The notes below the pieces were generated by a model that saw nothing but the letters and a program-made list of their open reading frames with translations, was not told the origin of the DNA and searched no databases. From Saccopteryx bilineata (lineage: Eukaryota > Chordata > Mammalia > Chiroptera > Emballonuridae): DNA of 64,000 nt. The DNA lies in NCBI RefSeq assembly GCF_036850765.1, contig NC_089491.1, positions 128,478,766 to 128,542,765 on the forward strand, written 5' to 3'. This document shows positions 34,612 to 45,754 of this stretch, in pieces. Each line of letters opens with the position of its first letter. The stretch's first letter is position 1. The position numbers and the translations under genes were made by a program.

Positions 34612-37404
34612 TCATTTCAGGAAAAATAATCGTTATACTTCAGAGAAATCAGATAACCAGAAGTGGTAAAGTGTCTGGAGTTACTTAGCAAATCCTATTC
34701 TTCTCTTTTTGCTAGAAAATTCATTGGTGGCCTGAAATTCTGGGCTTATTACAGTTTAGTGTGTGCTTACATATTCTGGACATATATGCCTGTCAGTGGG
34801 AAAGGAAGCTGAGCTGAGAATGAGACAAATAGTATTACAAGGCAAACTGAGTAGAAGAGATACTGCATGCCCCATCGACTTAGCCTCTGGGCTGTGAGCA
34901 TCTTCAAAGTAGCCACTAGGGTATATATTTAGTCTGTAGGTAGTCCATTGAATTGTACTGCCATCCAGGAAATGATTGTCATAAAGCTTTGTCTTATTAC
35001 TGAGAAATACACTATTGCATATAGCTATAGAATAAAAGGTATATATTCAGGAAGAGCTTGGCAGTTCAGGTATATGCCCCTAGAAAGCAGCCAACCGGCT
35101 AAGATGAAAATTGCATTATGTATTTATGCTGATAAATGTAAGCCTTATTCTTGAAAATTTTGTATAAGTTCCATTTTATTTTATTATCTGTTATGTCCTT
35201 CAATCAGGATAAAGGTATTTTATCTTATCACAGAAAAAAAATTGAATTTTTATGTGTTGAAGAAAGAATTGTTAAAGTGATATTCAATATCTGGCATTCC
35301 TTTAGAATGTGACATCATCTGGGAACAGAATGGTAAAATGAATTCAATATTGTGACTACTGTAATTTTTATAGCTACATCTTCTAGACCCTATTAATTAG
35401 AGACATGTTATATTGCTATTAAAGCAGCTAATGCTAAACTGAGTCCCAATTATTTCTGGCAACCTAAATTGTTTTTTCAGCGAGAGAAAGAAAAAGAGAG
35501 AAGAAAGGAGAGCATGAGAAGCATCAACTTGTAATTGTGGCACTATAGTTGTTCATTGATTGGTTCTCACAGGTACCTTTACCAGAGGGCTCCAGCTCGA
35601 CCAGTGACCCCTTGCTCAAGCCAGTGACCTTGGGCTCAAGTCAGTGACCTTGGGCTTCAAGCCAGTGACCTTTGGGCTCACACTAGAGACTTCAGGATCA
35701 TGTTGATGATCCCATGACCCAGCACTCAAGCTGATAAGCCTGCACTCAAGCCTGAGACCTTGAGGTTTCAAACCTAGGAACTCAGTGTCCCAGGTTGTTG
35801 CTCTATCTCTTAAGCCATCACCAGTCAGGCCTAGATTTGTTCATTTTTAAAACATTGATATTTTATAATTTCTCAGAAAGACAATAATAAAAATATTTAA
35901 ATGTAAAAAATTAAAAATAATCAGATTCAATGTGTATTCAATTAGTTTTTATGAGAAATATAGCATGCAAGGTTTAATTTCGTATATTTTGAAACTGTGT
36001 AACATACAGATAGCAAATACATTATAAATCTTATAAAAGACCAAACTATTTTTTTGTACAAATTATCAAAGCAGTATAAAATATAGAAATACAGGTTAAA
36101 AACCTAATAGAAGTTCATAAACAGAACTGAATATACAGAAAAGATATAATTAGAATAAATCTTGATTTAGCAAGAACCAAATTAAAAGCTTGTCCCTATC
36201 ATGGTCTGTAATTCTCAACTTTAATCTTAAACAAATTTCAGTCTGGTCATATTAAAAATTTGATTAGTCACCTTTTTCATTGCCATTTGAATTTGACACA
36301 AAGCTATAAATGTTCCAGTGGAGGTACAGTTTGAAGTGTTACTAATCCTTTAGAACAAGAGTTTAATTAAAGTTTATTGACCACAGCAAAATAATGAGAA
36401 CCTAATTTATTTAATGCATTTGCTTTCTCTTCAATGGTTTTCACATGCCTAACCTGCCATTCTACATTGAATAATCAAAATAGAACTACATCACACCGCA
36501 CAGTACAGTAGACAGCTTGAAAAAAACACCAATTTTTTTTCTAACTAGGTTGCCCTCCAAAATATTCTATGTGTAATAAGCCATATACAAAAGCCAAGGA
36601 AGTCATTTTGTTAATAATGTATATGCAATAGAGGCCTGATCAAATGGTGATTGAATAATCAAAATATCAATTCCACTTATGTCAAAGAAGGGAGAAAATA
36701 GTAAAGCAATTAATGGTTAACAGGATACATTTTAGCTGAGTATGAATAAGTTTTCTTTAATATAAACATTCTGGAAGATTGAATGGCATAAGACCATTAC
36801 CAAATAGATAATAGGGAACTTAAATATAAAAGGATCAGACTTTTCACCTCCCACAGAATTCCACACACACTCGTGTGCACACACACACACACACACGAGC
36901 AACAAGCAAACATATGGAAAAGACAAATGCAAGAACTGAAGACATTTCCTTGACTTGGTACAAATACATTCTAATTGAGGTCTCAATGAGTTTTGAATAG
37001 AACACTCTCATATCAGAACAGATGTTCTCAACAGCCTTCAATCATAGTGACCGAATAAGTTACTAAGTAAAACTTCTTGATTAATAAATTATACAAAATC
37101 TATTATATCTAGTACTAAATCTTCTTTATTATTCCTAAAATTTCCCATCAGAAATAATGTGTGATATTTTATGAGACAATGGTTGAAAAAGAGTAAATAG
37201 CTTAATATGAATCTAAAATGAGGAATTTAGTGGCAATTAGTTTTACATGAAACTGTAAAATATATTAATATCAAATTTTAAGATCCTGGAATTAGCTTGA
37301 CCTGTGATAAAGCATCAACCTGGAATGCTGAGGTCGCCTGTTTGAAACCCTGGGCTTACCTGGTCAAGGCACATATGGGAGATGATGCTTTCTGCTCCTC
37401 CCTC

Positions 37405-37447
<43 letters not shown>

Positions 37448-40400
37448 CCCTCTCTAAAAATATAAATGAAAATTTAAAAAAATCCTGGAATTATTTTGAA
37501 GTATTTGAATTTTACCATGGAGTCAGTGAGAATTTTCGATAGTTATGTTTTTTATATACTACCATTATTGATGTATGCTACCAAAAATCAAATGTAACTA
37601 TAGTATAAAGAGTAGAATATAGAGAGCCTAGAGCAGAGACCCTAAGTAGGAATCCAGGTGAGAGATAATGATCTCCAGTGATGCCAGTAATTAAGGTGTA
37701 AATGATATGCATATTATATATCAGACCCATATATTTATTGTATAAGAAGAAACTTTTTTCAATTCATGACCATCTATTATTCGTTTAGTATCTCTGCTTC
37801 TTTTTTTGGCATCCAGGAAGGAGATAAACAACTTATAAGGGAAACATCCACACATCAACTGAATTCAGAACGTTATGTGCATACTTTCAAAGATTTATCT
37901 AATTTCTCAGGAGCCATCAATGTTACCTATCGCTATTTAGCTTCCACTCCTTCACAAAGAAAGAGTAAGTATTCCAACACTTTTAAATCTAGAACACATA
38001 AAATACTTTGTTTAAAAATAATTATTTATTTTATTTGTAAAGCAATAAAAGTTTATAGGGTTTGCTAATATAATTTACTTTGGTAAAATAGACTGCTTAC
38101 AAAAATTAGGGGATCAGGGAGCATGCAGATACTCCAGTACTTTCTGCCTTTTGTATAGCACATTCTCACCAATGAAATATATTGGAATCCATGGGAGGTC
38201 GAAAAGACCAGAGTAACAGGCTTTATTGAAAGGAAAAAAGGAACCCTGCTGGACACTTCTCTGGGGAGAAGAGCACCAGTACAAGCTAGGGGGATGAATT
38301 TTATAGGGTAAGGGATAGTCTTGAGCAAGTGGGTGTTGAATTAAAAGTCTGGTATGTCCGGAATGCTCCTCCTTGGGGCTGCTTACCAGCTTCTTGGAAT
38401 TCCTGTGTCTCAGGGGTGATAGTAATTGTGAGGTCTGACAGATAAGCAGAACATCAAAAGGGCAGTTTGGAATTCATGTATCTATCAAAATAAAAGTTAG
38501 TTTTGCATCTCATTTGCATAATCAACCAACTTTCTTTGCCTTGTTTGCTTTTCTGATGTTCTTGTTTAATAAAAGAAATTCAAATGCTTCTTTTTTTAAT
38601 CACATTATATTCATTTTGAAATATTCCCTAATTTTTGTGAGCAGTAGATTTAAATGTTTCTTCACAGATTACAATTATTTAGTGGTACAATTATATTAAA
38701 AAATTTGGCCCTGGCCGGTTGGCTCAGTGGTAGAGCGTCGGCCTAGCGTGCGGAGGACCCGGGTTCGATTCCCGGCCAGGGCACACAGGAGAAGCGCCCA
38801 TTTGCTTCTCCACCCCTCCAACGCGCTTTCCTCTCTGTCTCTCTCTTCCCCTCCCGCAGCCAAGGCTCCATTGGAGCAAAGATGGCCCGGGCGCTGGGGA
38901 TGGCTCTGTGGCCTCTGCCTCAGGCGCTAGAGTGGCTCTGGTCGCAACATGGAGATGCCCAGGATGGGCAGAGCATCGCCCCCTGGTGGGCAGAGCGTCA
39001 CCCCTGGTGGGCGTGCCGGGTGGATCCCGGTCAGGCGCATGCGGGAGTCTGTCTGACTGTCTCTCCCTGTTTCCAGCTTCAGAAAAATAAAAAAAATAAA
39101 AAATAAAAAAATTTATAATATCTTACTATAATATTAACATTTTGACAGTTTGTTGTAGGATCATGTAGAGAAACTAGAAAAAATATTTATTTATTTATAC
39201 ATTTTAATTCTCTTTGTTATCATTTAGTTTTTATTGAATTTTTTGAAATGACATTGGTTCACAAAACCATACAGGTTTCAAGTGTACAACTCAACAAGAC
39301 ATCACTTGCGCACACCATTAGCCCAATTTTAAATCTTTATTTTAAATGTTAAGTTATCCTTTCAAAATAGCCCCATATTGACACATTTTCAAAGTTTCAG
39401 TGGTTTGGTTTGTCTAACTTGCCACCAGCATTAAATTAGTGAAAAAGTCATTGTATCTGGTTTCCTAAGGTACTTTAATAATTTATCACAAACTAGGAGG
39501 TGTAAAACAATAAAAATTTATTCTTTCACAGCTGTGGAGACCAGAAGTCTGAAATCACACTCTAGGGGAGGTCTTAGGAAAAATTCTTTTTTATTGTATT
39601 TATTTATTTATTTTTATTTTTCCAAAGTTGGAAAAGGGGAGGCAGTCAGACAGACTCCCGCCTGCGCCCGACCGGGATCCACCCGGCATGCCCACCAGGG
39701 GGTGATTCTCTTCCCATCTTGGGGCCTCACTCTGCAGCAATCAGAGCCATTCTAGCGCCTGAGGCAGAGGTCATGGAGCCATCCTCAGCGCCCGGGCAAA
39801 CATTGCTCCAATGGAGCCTCGGCTGCAGGAGGGGAAGAGAGAGACAGAGAGGAAAGAGAGGGGGGAGGGGTGGAGAAGCAGATGGGCGCTTCTCCTGTGT
39901 GCCCTAGCTGGGAATCGAACCCGGGACTCTTGCACGCCAGGCCGATGCTCTACCACTGAGCCAACCGGCCAGGGCTGGGGAAAATTCTTTTTTGCCTCTT
40001 CCAGGTTCTGATCACTCTTGGCATTCTTTGGTTTGTGGTCACATGATCACAATCCCTGTCTTTATCTTCATGTGGCCTTCCTTCTTTTCTCTGTCTCTGT
40101 CCTCTCCTCTTATAAAGACACTAGTCATTAAATTTGGGACCACTCGAAAATCAATTTAAGTTCAACACAATATCCTTAACTAATTACATCTGCAAAGACT
40201 CTACTTCCAGATAAGGTCACACTCTGCGGTTTCAAATAGACATGAATTTTTAGAGGAAATTATTCAACCTACTACAGGCAGTTTGAATCCATGAAGTAAC
40301 ATACTACATATTACTGATTTTAAAATACCATATGTTACAGAAAGTATCATGATCTAATTACTGTACCACCAAGAAAATATAAGTATTTATTAGTTTTAAT

Positions 40401-43400
40401 TGTGAGATGCCATCAATTGTAATATGCAACCTGATTTTTAAATATTTCTATATGAAAAAATATGAATTTTAGAATCAATGAAATACAGTGATATCATTAA
40501 CTTCTTTATAGATTATGTGGACACCACAAAAATTCAGTTTCCTGTTAGGAAGTGTTTATGCAAGTGAATTTGTGATCACCAGGTTGAGGAAACTGTAACT
40601 TTATTCAGGTATCTTTAGGTCTTTTTTTCATTCTACCATTTCAAATATCTACTGCTCCTAATTTTCTAATTGCATAAGACTGCCACTATCTTTTTTTAAT
40701 CTACATCTGTTCACCTTTATTCAAACATTACTCATTTCCCTTTTTCATGCTAAGTTTGCTAATGTATATTGGTACAGAAGCCAACTGCTTTATACTAAGA
40801 AGCAATATGAAACAAAGGATAAGAGCAAGACATTTTGGATCTTTCCATCACACTACCTATGAGGCATGGCACTTTCTCCACATTACCTAATCTCACAGTG
40901 ATTTAGTTTCCTCATCTATATAATGCAGTGATGATGCTCACAAACTATCCTAAAAGACTTAATGAATATTAAGATACAAGTTACAAGTAAAATGCATATT
41001 TTCTGCTTTTTATGTGGAAAGTATTATGTCAGTGTTGCCATTATTGAGCACTAATGAAGGCTGGTGGCTTCAGTTTAATGGTTTAATAATGTTTTCAGTT
41101 TTCAGAAGTTAGTGTGGTGAGTCAGGTATTTAAAAAATGTATAAACCTCTACCTGTATGACAGACTAGTAATAAGAATTTTTCTTGGAAAAGCTTTTTAA
41201 ATGTTGCATATTTCATTTTATTTAAGTGTCTATATTTAAACTGTGATCTTGGTAAGACAAACAAACAAACAAACAAACAAACAAAATAAAACATTGCTCT
41301 CCAAAGGATGGTTCTGAAATTTTATTTAGTTATTAGTCATGGTAAAAATGAGAACTTTAAAGAGTGAAAATATTTCAATAGAGAGACATCTAACACCTCT
41401 CAGACGCAAACTGCCACTTCACCAGGTTTTATTTTATTACTTAAAAATATCTGCTTTCTAATTTTATGCTTTAGTAGCCAAATAAAAATTTTTCAGATAT
41501 AATTAACATAAAAAGTATTTTAAAATAAACAATAATATTCATGAATTAGAACAATGTACCGTACATTTGAACAATAATGCAATTTTTCAATTTGAGTTTA
41601 TGATACTGTTTGCACTCTAGTTAACTTCCTAGATAAATTTCAAAATAAAGTTTTGAAGGCCAATTAGAAATCCTTCTGATAAAAGATAATGTTAGTGATC
41701 AAAGAAAAAAAAAAGATGACATCTTTTTATGAAAATTTTAAGACAAAAGAATAAGATACTCCTAAATTTCTTTTTCATAATTTAAGACTAGTTTGTCATT
41801 CTTAACTGTAAATTTCCTCCTTCTTTTCCAGGTTTTTATTTCTTTTTCTGGTGACAGAGAGCATGAGAGAAACATATAGGGACAGACAGACAGGAAGAGA
41901 GAGAGATAAGAAGCACCAAGTCTTCACTGTGGCACCTTAGTTGTTCATTGATTGCTTTCTCATATGTGCCTTGACCAGGGAGATACAGCACAGAGAGTGA
42001 CCCTTGCTCAAGCCAGTGACCTTGAGCTTCAAGCTAGTGACCTATGGTCTCAAGCCAGTGACCATGGGGTCATGTCTATGATCCCACGCTCAAGCCAGTG
42101 TCCTCATGCTCAAATTGATGAGCTTGCACTCAAGCCAGTGACCTAGGTGTTTCGAACCTGGGTCCTCTGCATCCCAGCTCAATGCTCTATCCACTGTGCC
42201 ACCACTTGGTCAGGATCCATGTTTTTTTTTTAATAACATGAGTTTTATATAAATATCTTTTTTAATGGGTATAGATGACAACATAAAGCTGCAGAACACT
42301 TTAAACCATATTTTTCATTTCACAAACAAATGTTTATAGCAAAAGACCTCATAAATCGTGTTTAAGATTCAATTTTTTATAGAAAACATCAATTATGTAT
42401 AAACTACTATAGCTTTTATGTGTTTAGAATAATATTTAAGTCACGAAGTGCTCTATACATAATCATTCACTAGATTTACTTAATATAGTAGCAGACTTCA
42501 GGGGGAGAGAACATTTTGTGTCTTTGTTTCTGTTATTCAAAACCTATTTTACATTCAATTTATCATCTTCCTTAATTCTTTTGTTCAGGGTTTCTTACAA
42601 TTGGACTTTCATCAGTGAAGCGAAAAAAAGGAAACTATTTACTTGAGACAATAAAGTCAATTTTTGAGCAATCCAGCTATGAAGAACTGAAGGAAATCTC
42701 AGTGGTGGTTCACCTAGCAGACTTTAATTCATCCTGGCGTGAGGTCGTGGTCCAGGATATCACACAGAAATTTGCTCACCATATTATTGCAGGAAGATTA
42801 GTAGTTATACATGCTCCAGAAGAATACTACCCAATTCTGGATGGCCTTAAAAGAAACTACAACGATCCAGAAGACAGAGTCAAATTTCGTTCCAAGCAAA
42901 ATGTAGATTATGCTTTTCTGCTTAATTTTTGTGCCAATACTTCAGACTATTATGTAATGCTTGAAGACGATGTTCGATGTTCAAAAAATTTCTTAACTGC
43001 CATCAAGAAAGTGATTTCATCTCTAGAAGGAACTTACTGGGTAACTCTTGAATTTTCTAAGCTTGGCTACATTGGAAAACTTTATCACTCACATGATCTC
43101 CCTCGTTTGGCACATTTTTTATTAATGTTTTATCAAGAAATGCCTTGTGATTGGCTATTGACTCATTTTCGGGGTCTGTTGGCTCAGAAAAATGTGATTC
43201 GTTTTAAACCTTCTCTCTTTCAGCACATGGGTTACTACTCGTCATATAAAGGGGCAGAGAATAAGCTGAAGGATGATGATTTTGAAGAGGAATTATTTGA
43301 CATTCCTGATAATCCTCCTGCAAGTCTGTATACCAACATGAATGTTTTTGAAAATTATGAAGCAAGCAAGGCCTATAGTAGTGTTGATGAGTACTTTTGG

Positions 43401-43730
43401 GGAAAACCGCCCTCAACAGGAGACATTTTTGTGATTGTGTTTGAACATTCAAATGTAATTAAGAAAATTAAAGTGAGTACTGGAACGGAAGATCGACAAA
43501 ATGACATTTTACATCATGGCGCCTTAGATGTTGGAAAAAATGTTATACTTATCAAACAAAGTAGACAATGTGATACTTACATAAGACTAGGAGAATTTAA
43601 AAATGGAAACTTTGAAATGACAGATGTGAATCAAAAAATTCCATTTGATATAAAGTGTATAAGGATATACGTGACCAAAACACAAAAAGAATGGCTGATT
43701 ATTAGGAGTATTAGCATTTGGACTTCTTAG
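31459..43730 (+). CDS. MGAT4C: MGAT4C, N-acetylglucosaminyltransferase IV family member C; join of 31459-31605, 37817-37964, 42589-43730
   Basis: The three exons splice to 1437 bp, giving 478 residues plus a stop, the usual length for mammalian MGAT4C. This is a GT54-family type II Golgi membrane protein related to the enzymes that add beta-1,4-linked GlcNAc to the alpha-1,3 mannose arm of N-glycans; the activity of the C member itself is less certain. Seen here: a short basic cytosolic tail (residues 1-23), one membrane anchor (about 24-43), a stem with NFS (Asn78) and NVT (Asn84) sequons, and a catalytic domain from about residue 100 with the acidic motif EDDV at 224-227, the likely metal/UDP-sugar site. 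Further sequons are Asn145 and Asn215. The C-terminal part (about 330-478) corresponds to the family's lectin-like domain. The start is the first Met of exon 1, 6 bases after the splice acceptor, with A at -3. All junctions are GT/AG and in phase, with no frameshift or stop. Untranslated upstream exons were not identified. Confidence 0.96.
31606..33083 (+). other. MGAT4C intron 1, repeat-poor 5' part
   Basis: AT-rich intronic sequence between coding exons 1 and 2. I see no coding potential, RNA gene or recognised repeat in this part. The rest of the intron holds two SINEs of one orientation each, a short-type SINE and a CTTT array, listed separately. Confidence 0.6.
33084..33417 (-). mobile_element. 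tRNA-derived SINE, long type, antisense, in MGAT4C intron 1
   Basis: The complement of the long SINE: 'gacagacagacaggaggg', 'gctttctcatatgtgccttg', repeated 'gctcaagccagtgacc' modules, and the head complement 'ccattgcaccaccgcctagg'. The direct repeat ATTTATGTTTT flanks it at 33073-33083 and 33418-33428. Confidence 0.9.
34249..34439 (+). mobile_element. Short tRNA-derived SINE (RHIN1-like), in MGAT4C intron 1
   Basis: The head 'cctgacctgtggtggcgcaa' is followed by 'gcctggtcaaggcacatatg', 'ggagttgatgcttcc', a CT run and an A-rich tail. A perfect 16-bp duplication AAAATTATATGGCTAG lies at 34233-34248 and 34440-34455, so the insertion is fairly recent. Confidence 0.95.
34521..34613 (+). repeat. 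(CTTT)n microsatellite, about 23 copies
   Basis: A 93-bp uninterrupted CTTT array inside MGAT4C intron 1. It runs straight into TTCATTTCAG (34611-34620), which together look like a very strong polypyrimidine tract plus 3' splice site. Copy number is likely to vary between individuals. Confidence 0.97.
34621..35477. other. MGAT4C intron 1, no recognised feature
   Basis: AT-rich intronic sequence. Apart from the pseudo-exon discussed at 34611-34671, I see nothing here. Confidence 0.5.
35478..35829 (-). mobile_element. tRNA-derived SINE, long type with extra internal modules, antisense
   Basis: The (GA)-rich start, 'gagaagcatcaacttgtaat', several tandem 'caagccagtgaccttgggct' modules (35610-35680) and the head complement 'cttaagccatcaccagtcag' identify the family. 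It has more 21-bp-type modules than the copy at 33084. Flanks 'ctaaattgtt' and 'ctagatttgtt' suggest a decayed target duplication. Confidence 0.87.
35830..37282. other. MGAT4C intron 1, AT-rich
   Basis: No gene or recognised interspersed repeat. A (CA)n tract with an imperfect inverted arrangement (actcgtgtg ... cacacgag) lies at 36862-36899. Confidence 0.5.
36862..36899 (+). repeat. (CA)n tract, partly palindromic
   Basis: CACACACACTCGTGTG is followed by (CA)10-11 and then CGAG, so the outer CTCGTGTG/CACACGAG parts can pair. Confidence 0.9.
37295..37481 (+). mobile_element. Short tRNA-derived SINE (RHIN1-like), in MGAT4C intron 1
   Basis: The head 'gcttgacctgtgataaagca' is followed by 'gcacatatgggagatgatgc', (CT)n and an A-rich tail. 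The head lacks about nine bases present in other copies. The perfect duplication ATCCTGGAATTA lies at 37283-37294 and 37482-37493. Confidence 0.94.
37494..37816. other. MGAT4C intron 1, 3' end
   Basis: AT-rich intronic sequence ending in the acceptor 'ggcatccag' of exon 2. The polypyrimidine tract is at 37785-37808. Confidence 0.6.
37817..37964 (+). CDS. MGAT4C: MGAT4C coding exon 2 (stem region)
   Basis: This 148-bp exon encodes residues 50-98 and the first base of codon 99. The acceptor is CAG at 37814-37816 and the donor GTAAGT at 37965-37970. The translation begins EGDKQLIRE and carries two N-glycosylation sequons, NFS and NVT. It ends in phase 1, which fits the GG at the start of exon 3 to give AGG (Arg99). 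Confidence 0.95.
38160..38470 (-). mobile_element. LTR remnant of an endogenous retrovirus, antisense
   Basis: On the minus strand AATAAA (38227-38222) is followed by 'gcctgttactctggtctttt', a pattern typical of an LTR R/U5 region, with a GC-richer upstream part. No TG/CA ends or target duplication could be fixed, so the boundaries are approximate. No retroviral genes accompany it. Confidence 0.5.
38707..39104 (+). mobile_element. Young tRNA-derived SINE, 'CCGGTTGGCTCAGTGGTAGAG' type, in MGAT4C intron 2
   Basis: A near-consensus copy with an intact Pol III promoter: A box TGGCTCAGTGG (38720-38730) and B box GGTTCGATTCC (38762-38772). The body has 'gcacacaggagaagcgccca', 'ccattggagcaaagatggcc', two 'gggcagagcgtc'-type modules and 'gtgccgggtggatccc', then an A-rich tail. 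The flanking 'aaaaaattt' on both sides is the likely target duplication. CpG content is high for the region, a sign of youth. Confidence 0.95.
39205..39335 (-). mobile_element. Old L1 3'-end fragment, antisense
   Basis: 'ttgaattttttgaaatgaca', 'ggtttcaagtgtacaactca' and 'caagacatcacttgcgcaca' are the complement of an L1 3' UTR. No ORF part is attached. Confidence 0.65.
39465..40275 (-). mobile_element. Ancient interspersed repeat split by a SINE
   Basis: 'gtgtaaaacaataaaaattt' and 'agctgtggagaccagaagtc' before the SINE, then 'ggtcacatgatcacaatccc', 'cttataaagacactagtcat', 'aactaattacatctgcaaag' and 'gataaggtcacactctgcgg' after it, follow the order of a widespread old mammalian repeat. I recognise the pattern but cannot name the subfamily with certainty, and the strand is arbitrary. 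Confidence 0.6.
39593..39979 (-). mobile_element. Young tRNA-derived SINE, 'CCGGTTGGCTCAGTGGTAGAG' type, antisense
   Basis: The complement of the near-consensus family: 'cgaccgggatccacccggca', 'ggcgcttctcctgtgtgccc', B-box complement 'gggaatcgaaccc' and head 'ccactgagccaaccggccag'. The direct repeat AAAATTCTTTTTT lies at 39580-39592 and 39981-39993. It is inserted in the ancient repeat above. Confidence 0.95.
40276..41829. other. MGAT4C intron 2, AT-rich
   Basis: No gene or confident repeat, apart from an (AAAC)n tract at about 41258-41284. Confidence 0.5.
41845..42215 (-). mobile_element. tRNA-derived SINE, long type, antisense, in MGAT4C intron 2
   Basis: 'gggacagacagacaggaaga', 'gctttctcatatgtgccttg', several 'caagccagtgacc' modules and the head complement 'ctatccactgtgccaccact'. 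It ends about 370 bp before exon 3. Confidence 0.9.
42216..42588. other. MGAT4C intron 2, 3' end
   Basis: AT-rich; ends in the pyrimidine tract and acceptor of exon 3 ('cttaattcttttgttcag'). Confidence 0.6.
42589..43730 (+). CDS. MGAT4C: MGAT4C coding exon 3 (catalytic and C-terminal domains)
   Basis: This 1142-bp terminal coding exon encodes residues 99-478. The acceptor is TTCAG at 42584-42588 and the TAG stop ends at 43730. It contains the whole luminal catalytic domain including EDDV (residues 224-227), and the C-terminal domain ending IRSISIWTS. The open frame is continuous. An ATG-initiated reading would miss the first residues of the exon, because the frame enters from exon 2. Confidence 0.96.
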
Positions 43731-45310
43731 CCAATTCAATCAGTATGTCCAGTCACTGAAACAGGTATTCCTGTTTCTTTTTTTGTTACCTTCCTCTTTT
43801 GCTACCTTTGTCCTTTGTGGTAAAGCTACAGATGGGATATTTTTAAAAGAAAAGTTAGTCACCTTGGCAGCTTTGATTTACTCATTGTCATTATAATCAT
43901 TGAACTCTAGTATACACTTGTATTTATTTCAACTTTTGAAGTTAAATATAAGTTTACAGTTAATGTAATTTTCATTTATATTTTAATGTTATCATGTTAG
44001 TATTAAGCTTAACTGAATGTCAAAAAGGTGGCTGAAGAACTTATAAAAAGAAAATTTTATTTACTGGAAGATAAGTCTTGAAAAAACAGTTGCCAACTGT
44101 ATAAAATTCATTAAGAGTTGATCATTTATATCATCAGATAGCCTTTATTAAGGATCTGTGTGACTATACAGTAGGTTAAAATGATAATCTGTCCTTTTTT
44201 TGTAAACTTAGGTTTCCATAGACTCTCATACATCTACAATGAATACCTCCTCATTAAAATAATGTCTTTACAATGAAATTTTGCGTGTAGGTGGGGCTAT
44301 AGGAAGAAAAGAATATTTAAAAAATCTCTTCCCTGATTATTTATATAAAAGGAAGTATTGGTCCTTGTATAGAAACACTTAATTGAGCAACTATTATAAA
44401 AAATACATTTTCAGTAGGAGGCAGTCTTTTTCTAGTTTCCCTTTTGCATCAAAATGAATAGTTATGCTCAATATTTTTAGGTTACATTGGGTACCTGTAT
44501 TTAATAAAAAAAAAATAAAGAAGGCCTAGTTCATTCTTATAAACATTTTCGGTATATACAAAAAATTTTTGAAATTGATTTTATATGTTTTGTATTAAAA
44601 ATTGTGTAATTGGAATCATTGTGATTTATCATATATATTTTTTGGAGTTTAAATGGACGTTCTTATAAAGAAGAAAAGTAAGAAACGTAGACATCTGTTG
44701 ACTTTTCTACACTCAGCTAATTCATAGCAAATCAGAATGAGAGAAGAGATGAAGTTCTTACATCTAGATAATGCCCTTCTCCTTGTATAGTGATTGCTCC
44801 TGACACAATGTATGCTTTCTGTTCTCTGATATACCAGTCTCAAGACAATAAGTTACTTCATCTGGAAATAGTTGGTATAATTTTTCCATTAATCCTATTA
44901 ACATTCTGTAGAGTAATACTAAAGTGTCCTAAATTATGTTTTTGTGGTATATGTACCTAAATGGTAAGCAAACCTGACTAAAATTTATTATAAATATAGA
45001 CAATTGTGAATACACCATTTGTCCATCAAATCAATTTAGGAAACGTCCTAAAAACATTGTTTTTCAGAATGTCCTGAGCTTGTCTCATCCTTTCAGTTTT
45101 TGATAAACAGTAAAGATGAAAAGTTTTATGATAAAAAGGAATGAAGAGTACTTTGTGTTTATCGAGATGCTCAAATATATGTTTACAGAGATGGATATGT
45201 GTGCATATATATGTGTGTGTGTGTAAAGATTAGATTTGTGATACCGAAAAGGAAAGAGAAATTTTTCTTGTTCTTCCTTTCATCCTGAAATAAAATCTTT
45301 AGGATTCACT
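43731..45310 (+). other. MGAT4C: MGAT4C 3' UTR and downstream sequence
   Basis: AT-rich sequence without repeats follows the stop codon. Candidate polyadenylation signals AATAAA are at 44503-44508 and 44514-44519, with another AATAAA near 45288. Which one is used cannot be decided from sequence alone. A short TG run lies near 45205. No other gene is visible before the SINE at 45395. Confidence 0.6.
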
Positions 45311-45394
45311 TGTCCACTACAGTACAAAAAAGAGTAGGGATTATTTTATTCATTCTATTCAAATTGATTAAATTATAAACTCAGATAAAATACT

Positions 45395-45747
45395 GGCCCT
45401 GGCCGGTTGGCTCAGTGGTAGAGTGTCGAACCCCAGTTCGATTCCCGGCCAGGGCACACAGGAGAAGTGCCCATTTGCTTCTCTACCCCCCTCCTTCCTC
45501 TCTGTCTCTCTCTTCCCCTCCCGCAGCCAAGGCTCCATTGGAGCAAAGATGGCCCGGGCGCTGGGGATGGCTCCTTGGCCTCTGCCCCAGGCGCTAGAGT
45601 GGCTCTGGTCGCGGCAGAGCGACGCCCCGGAGGGGCAGAGCGTCGCCCCTGATGGGCGTGCCGGGGTGGATCCCAGTCGGGCACATGCGGGAGTCTGTCT
45701 GTCTCTCCCCATTTCCAGCTTCAGAAAAATACACACACAAAAAAAAT
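45395..45747 (+). mobile_element. Young tRNA-derived SINE with a shortened tRNA head
   Basis: 'ggccctggccggttggctca' then 'gtggtagagtgtcgaacccc', so about 15 bases of the anticodon-arm region present in the copy at 38707 are missing between the A and B boxes. The rest is near consensus. The short direct repeat ATACTGG is at 45390-45396 and 45748-45754. Confidence 0.93.
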
Positions 45748-45754
45748 ATACTGG

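Noticed and set aside
38707..38780. Possible tRNA gene with intact A and B boxes
   Set aside because: It is continuous with a SINE body, has no good cloverleaf and is followed by an A-rich tail and target duplication.
38727..38930. Frame starting [18 protein letters not shown], recurring in other copies
   Set aside because: It is the translation of the young tRNA-derived SINE. The same peptide pattern appears wherever the SINE occurs, including antisense at 39771-39956.
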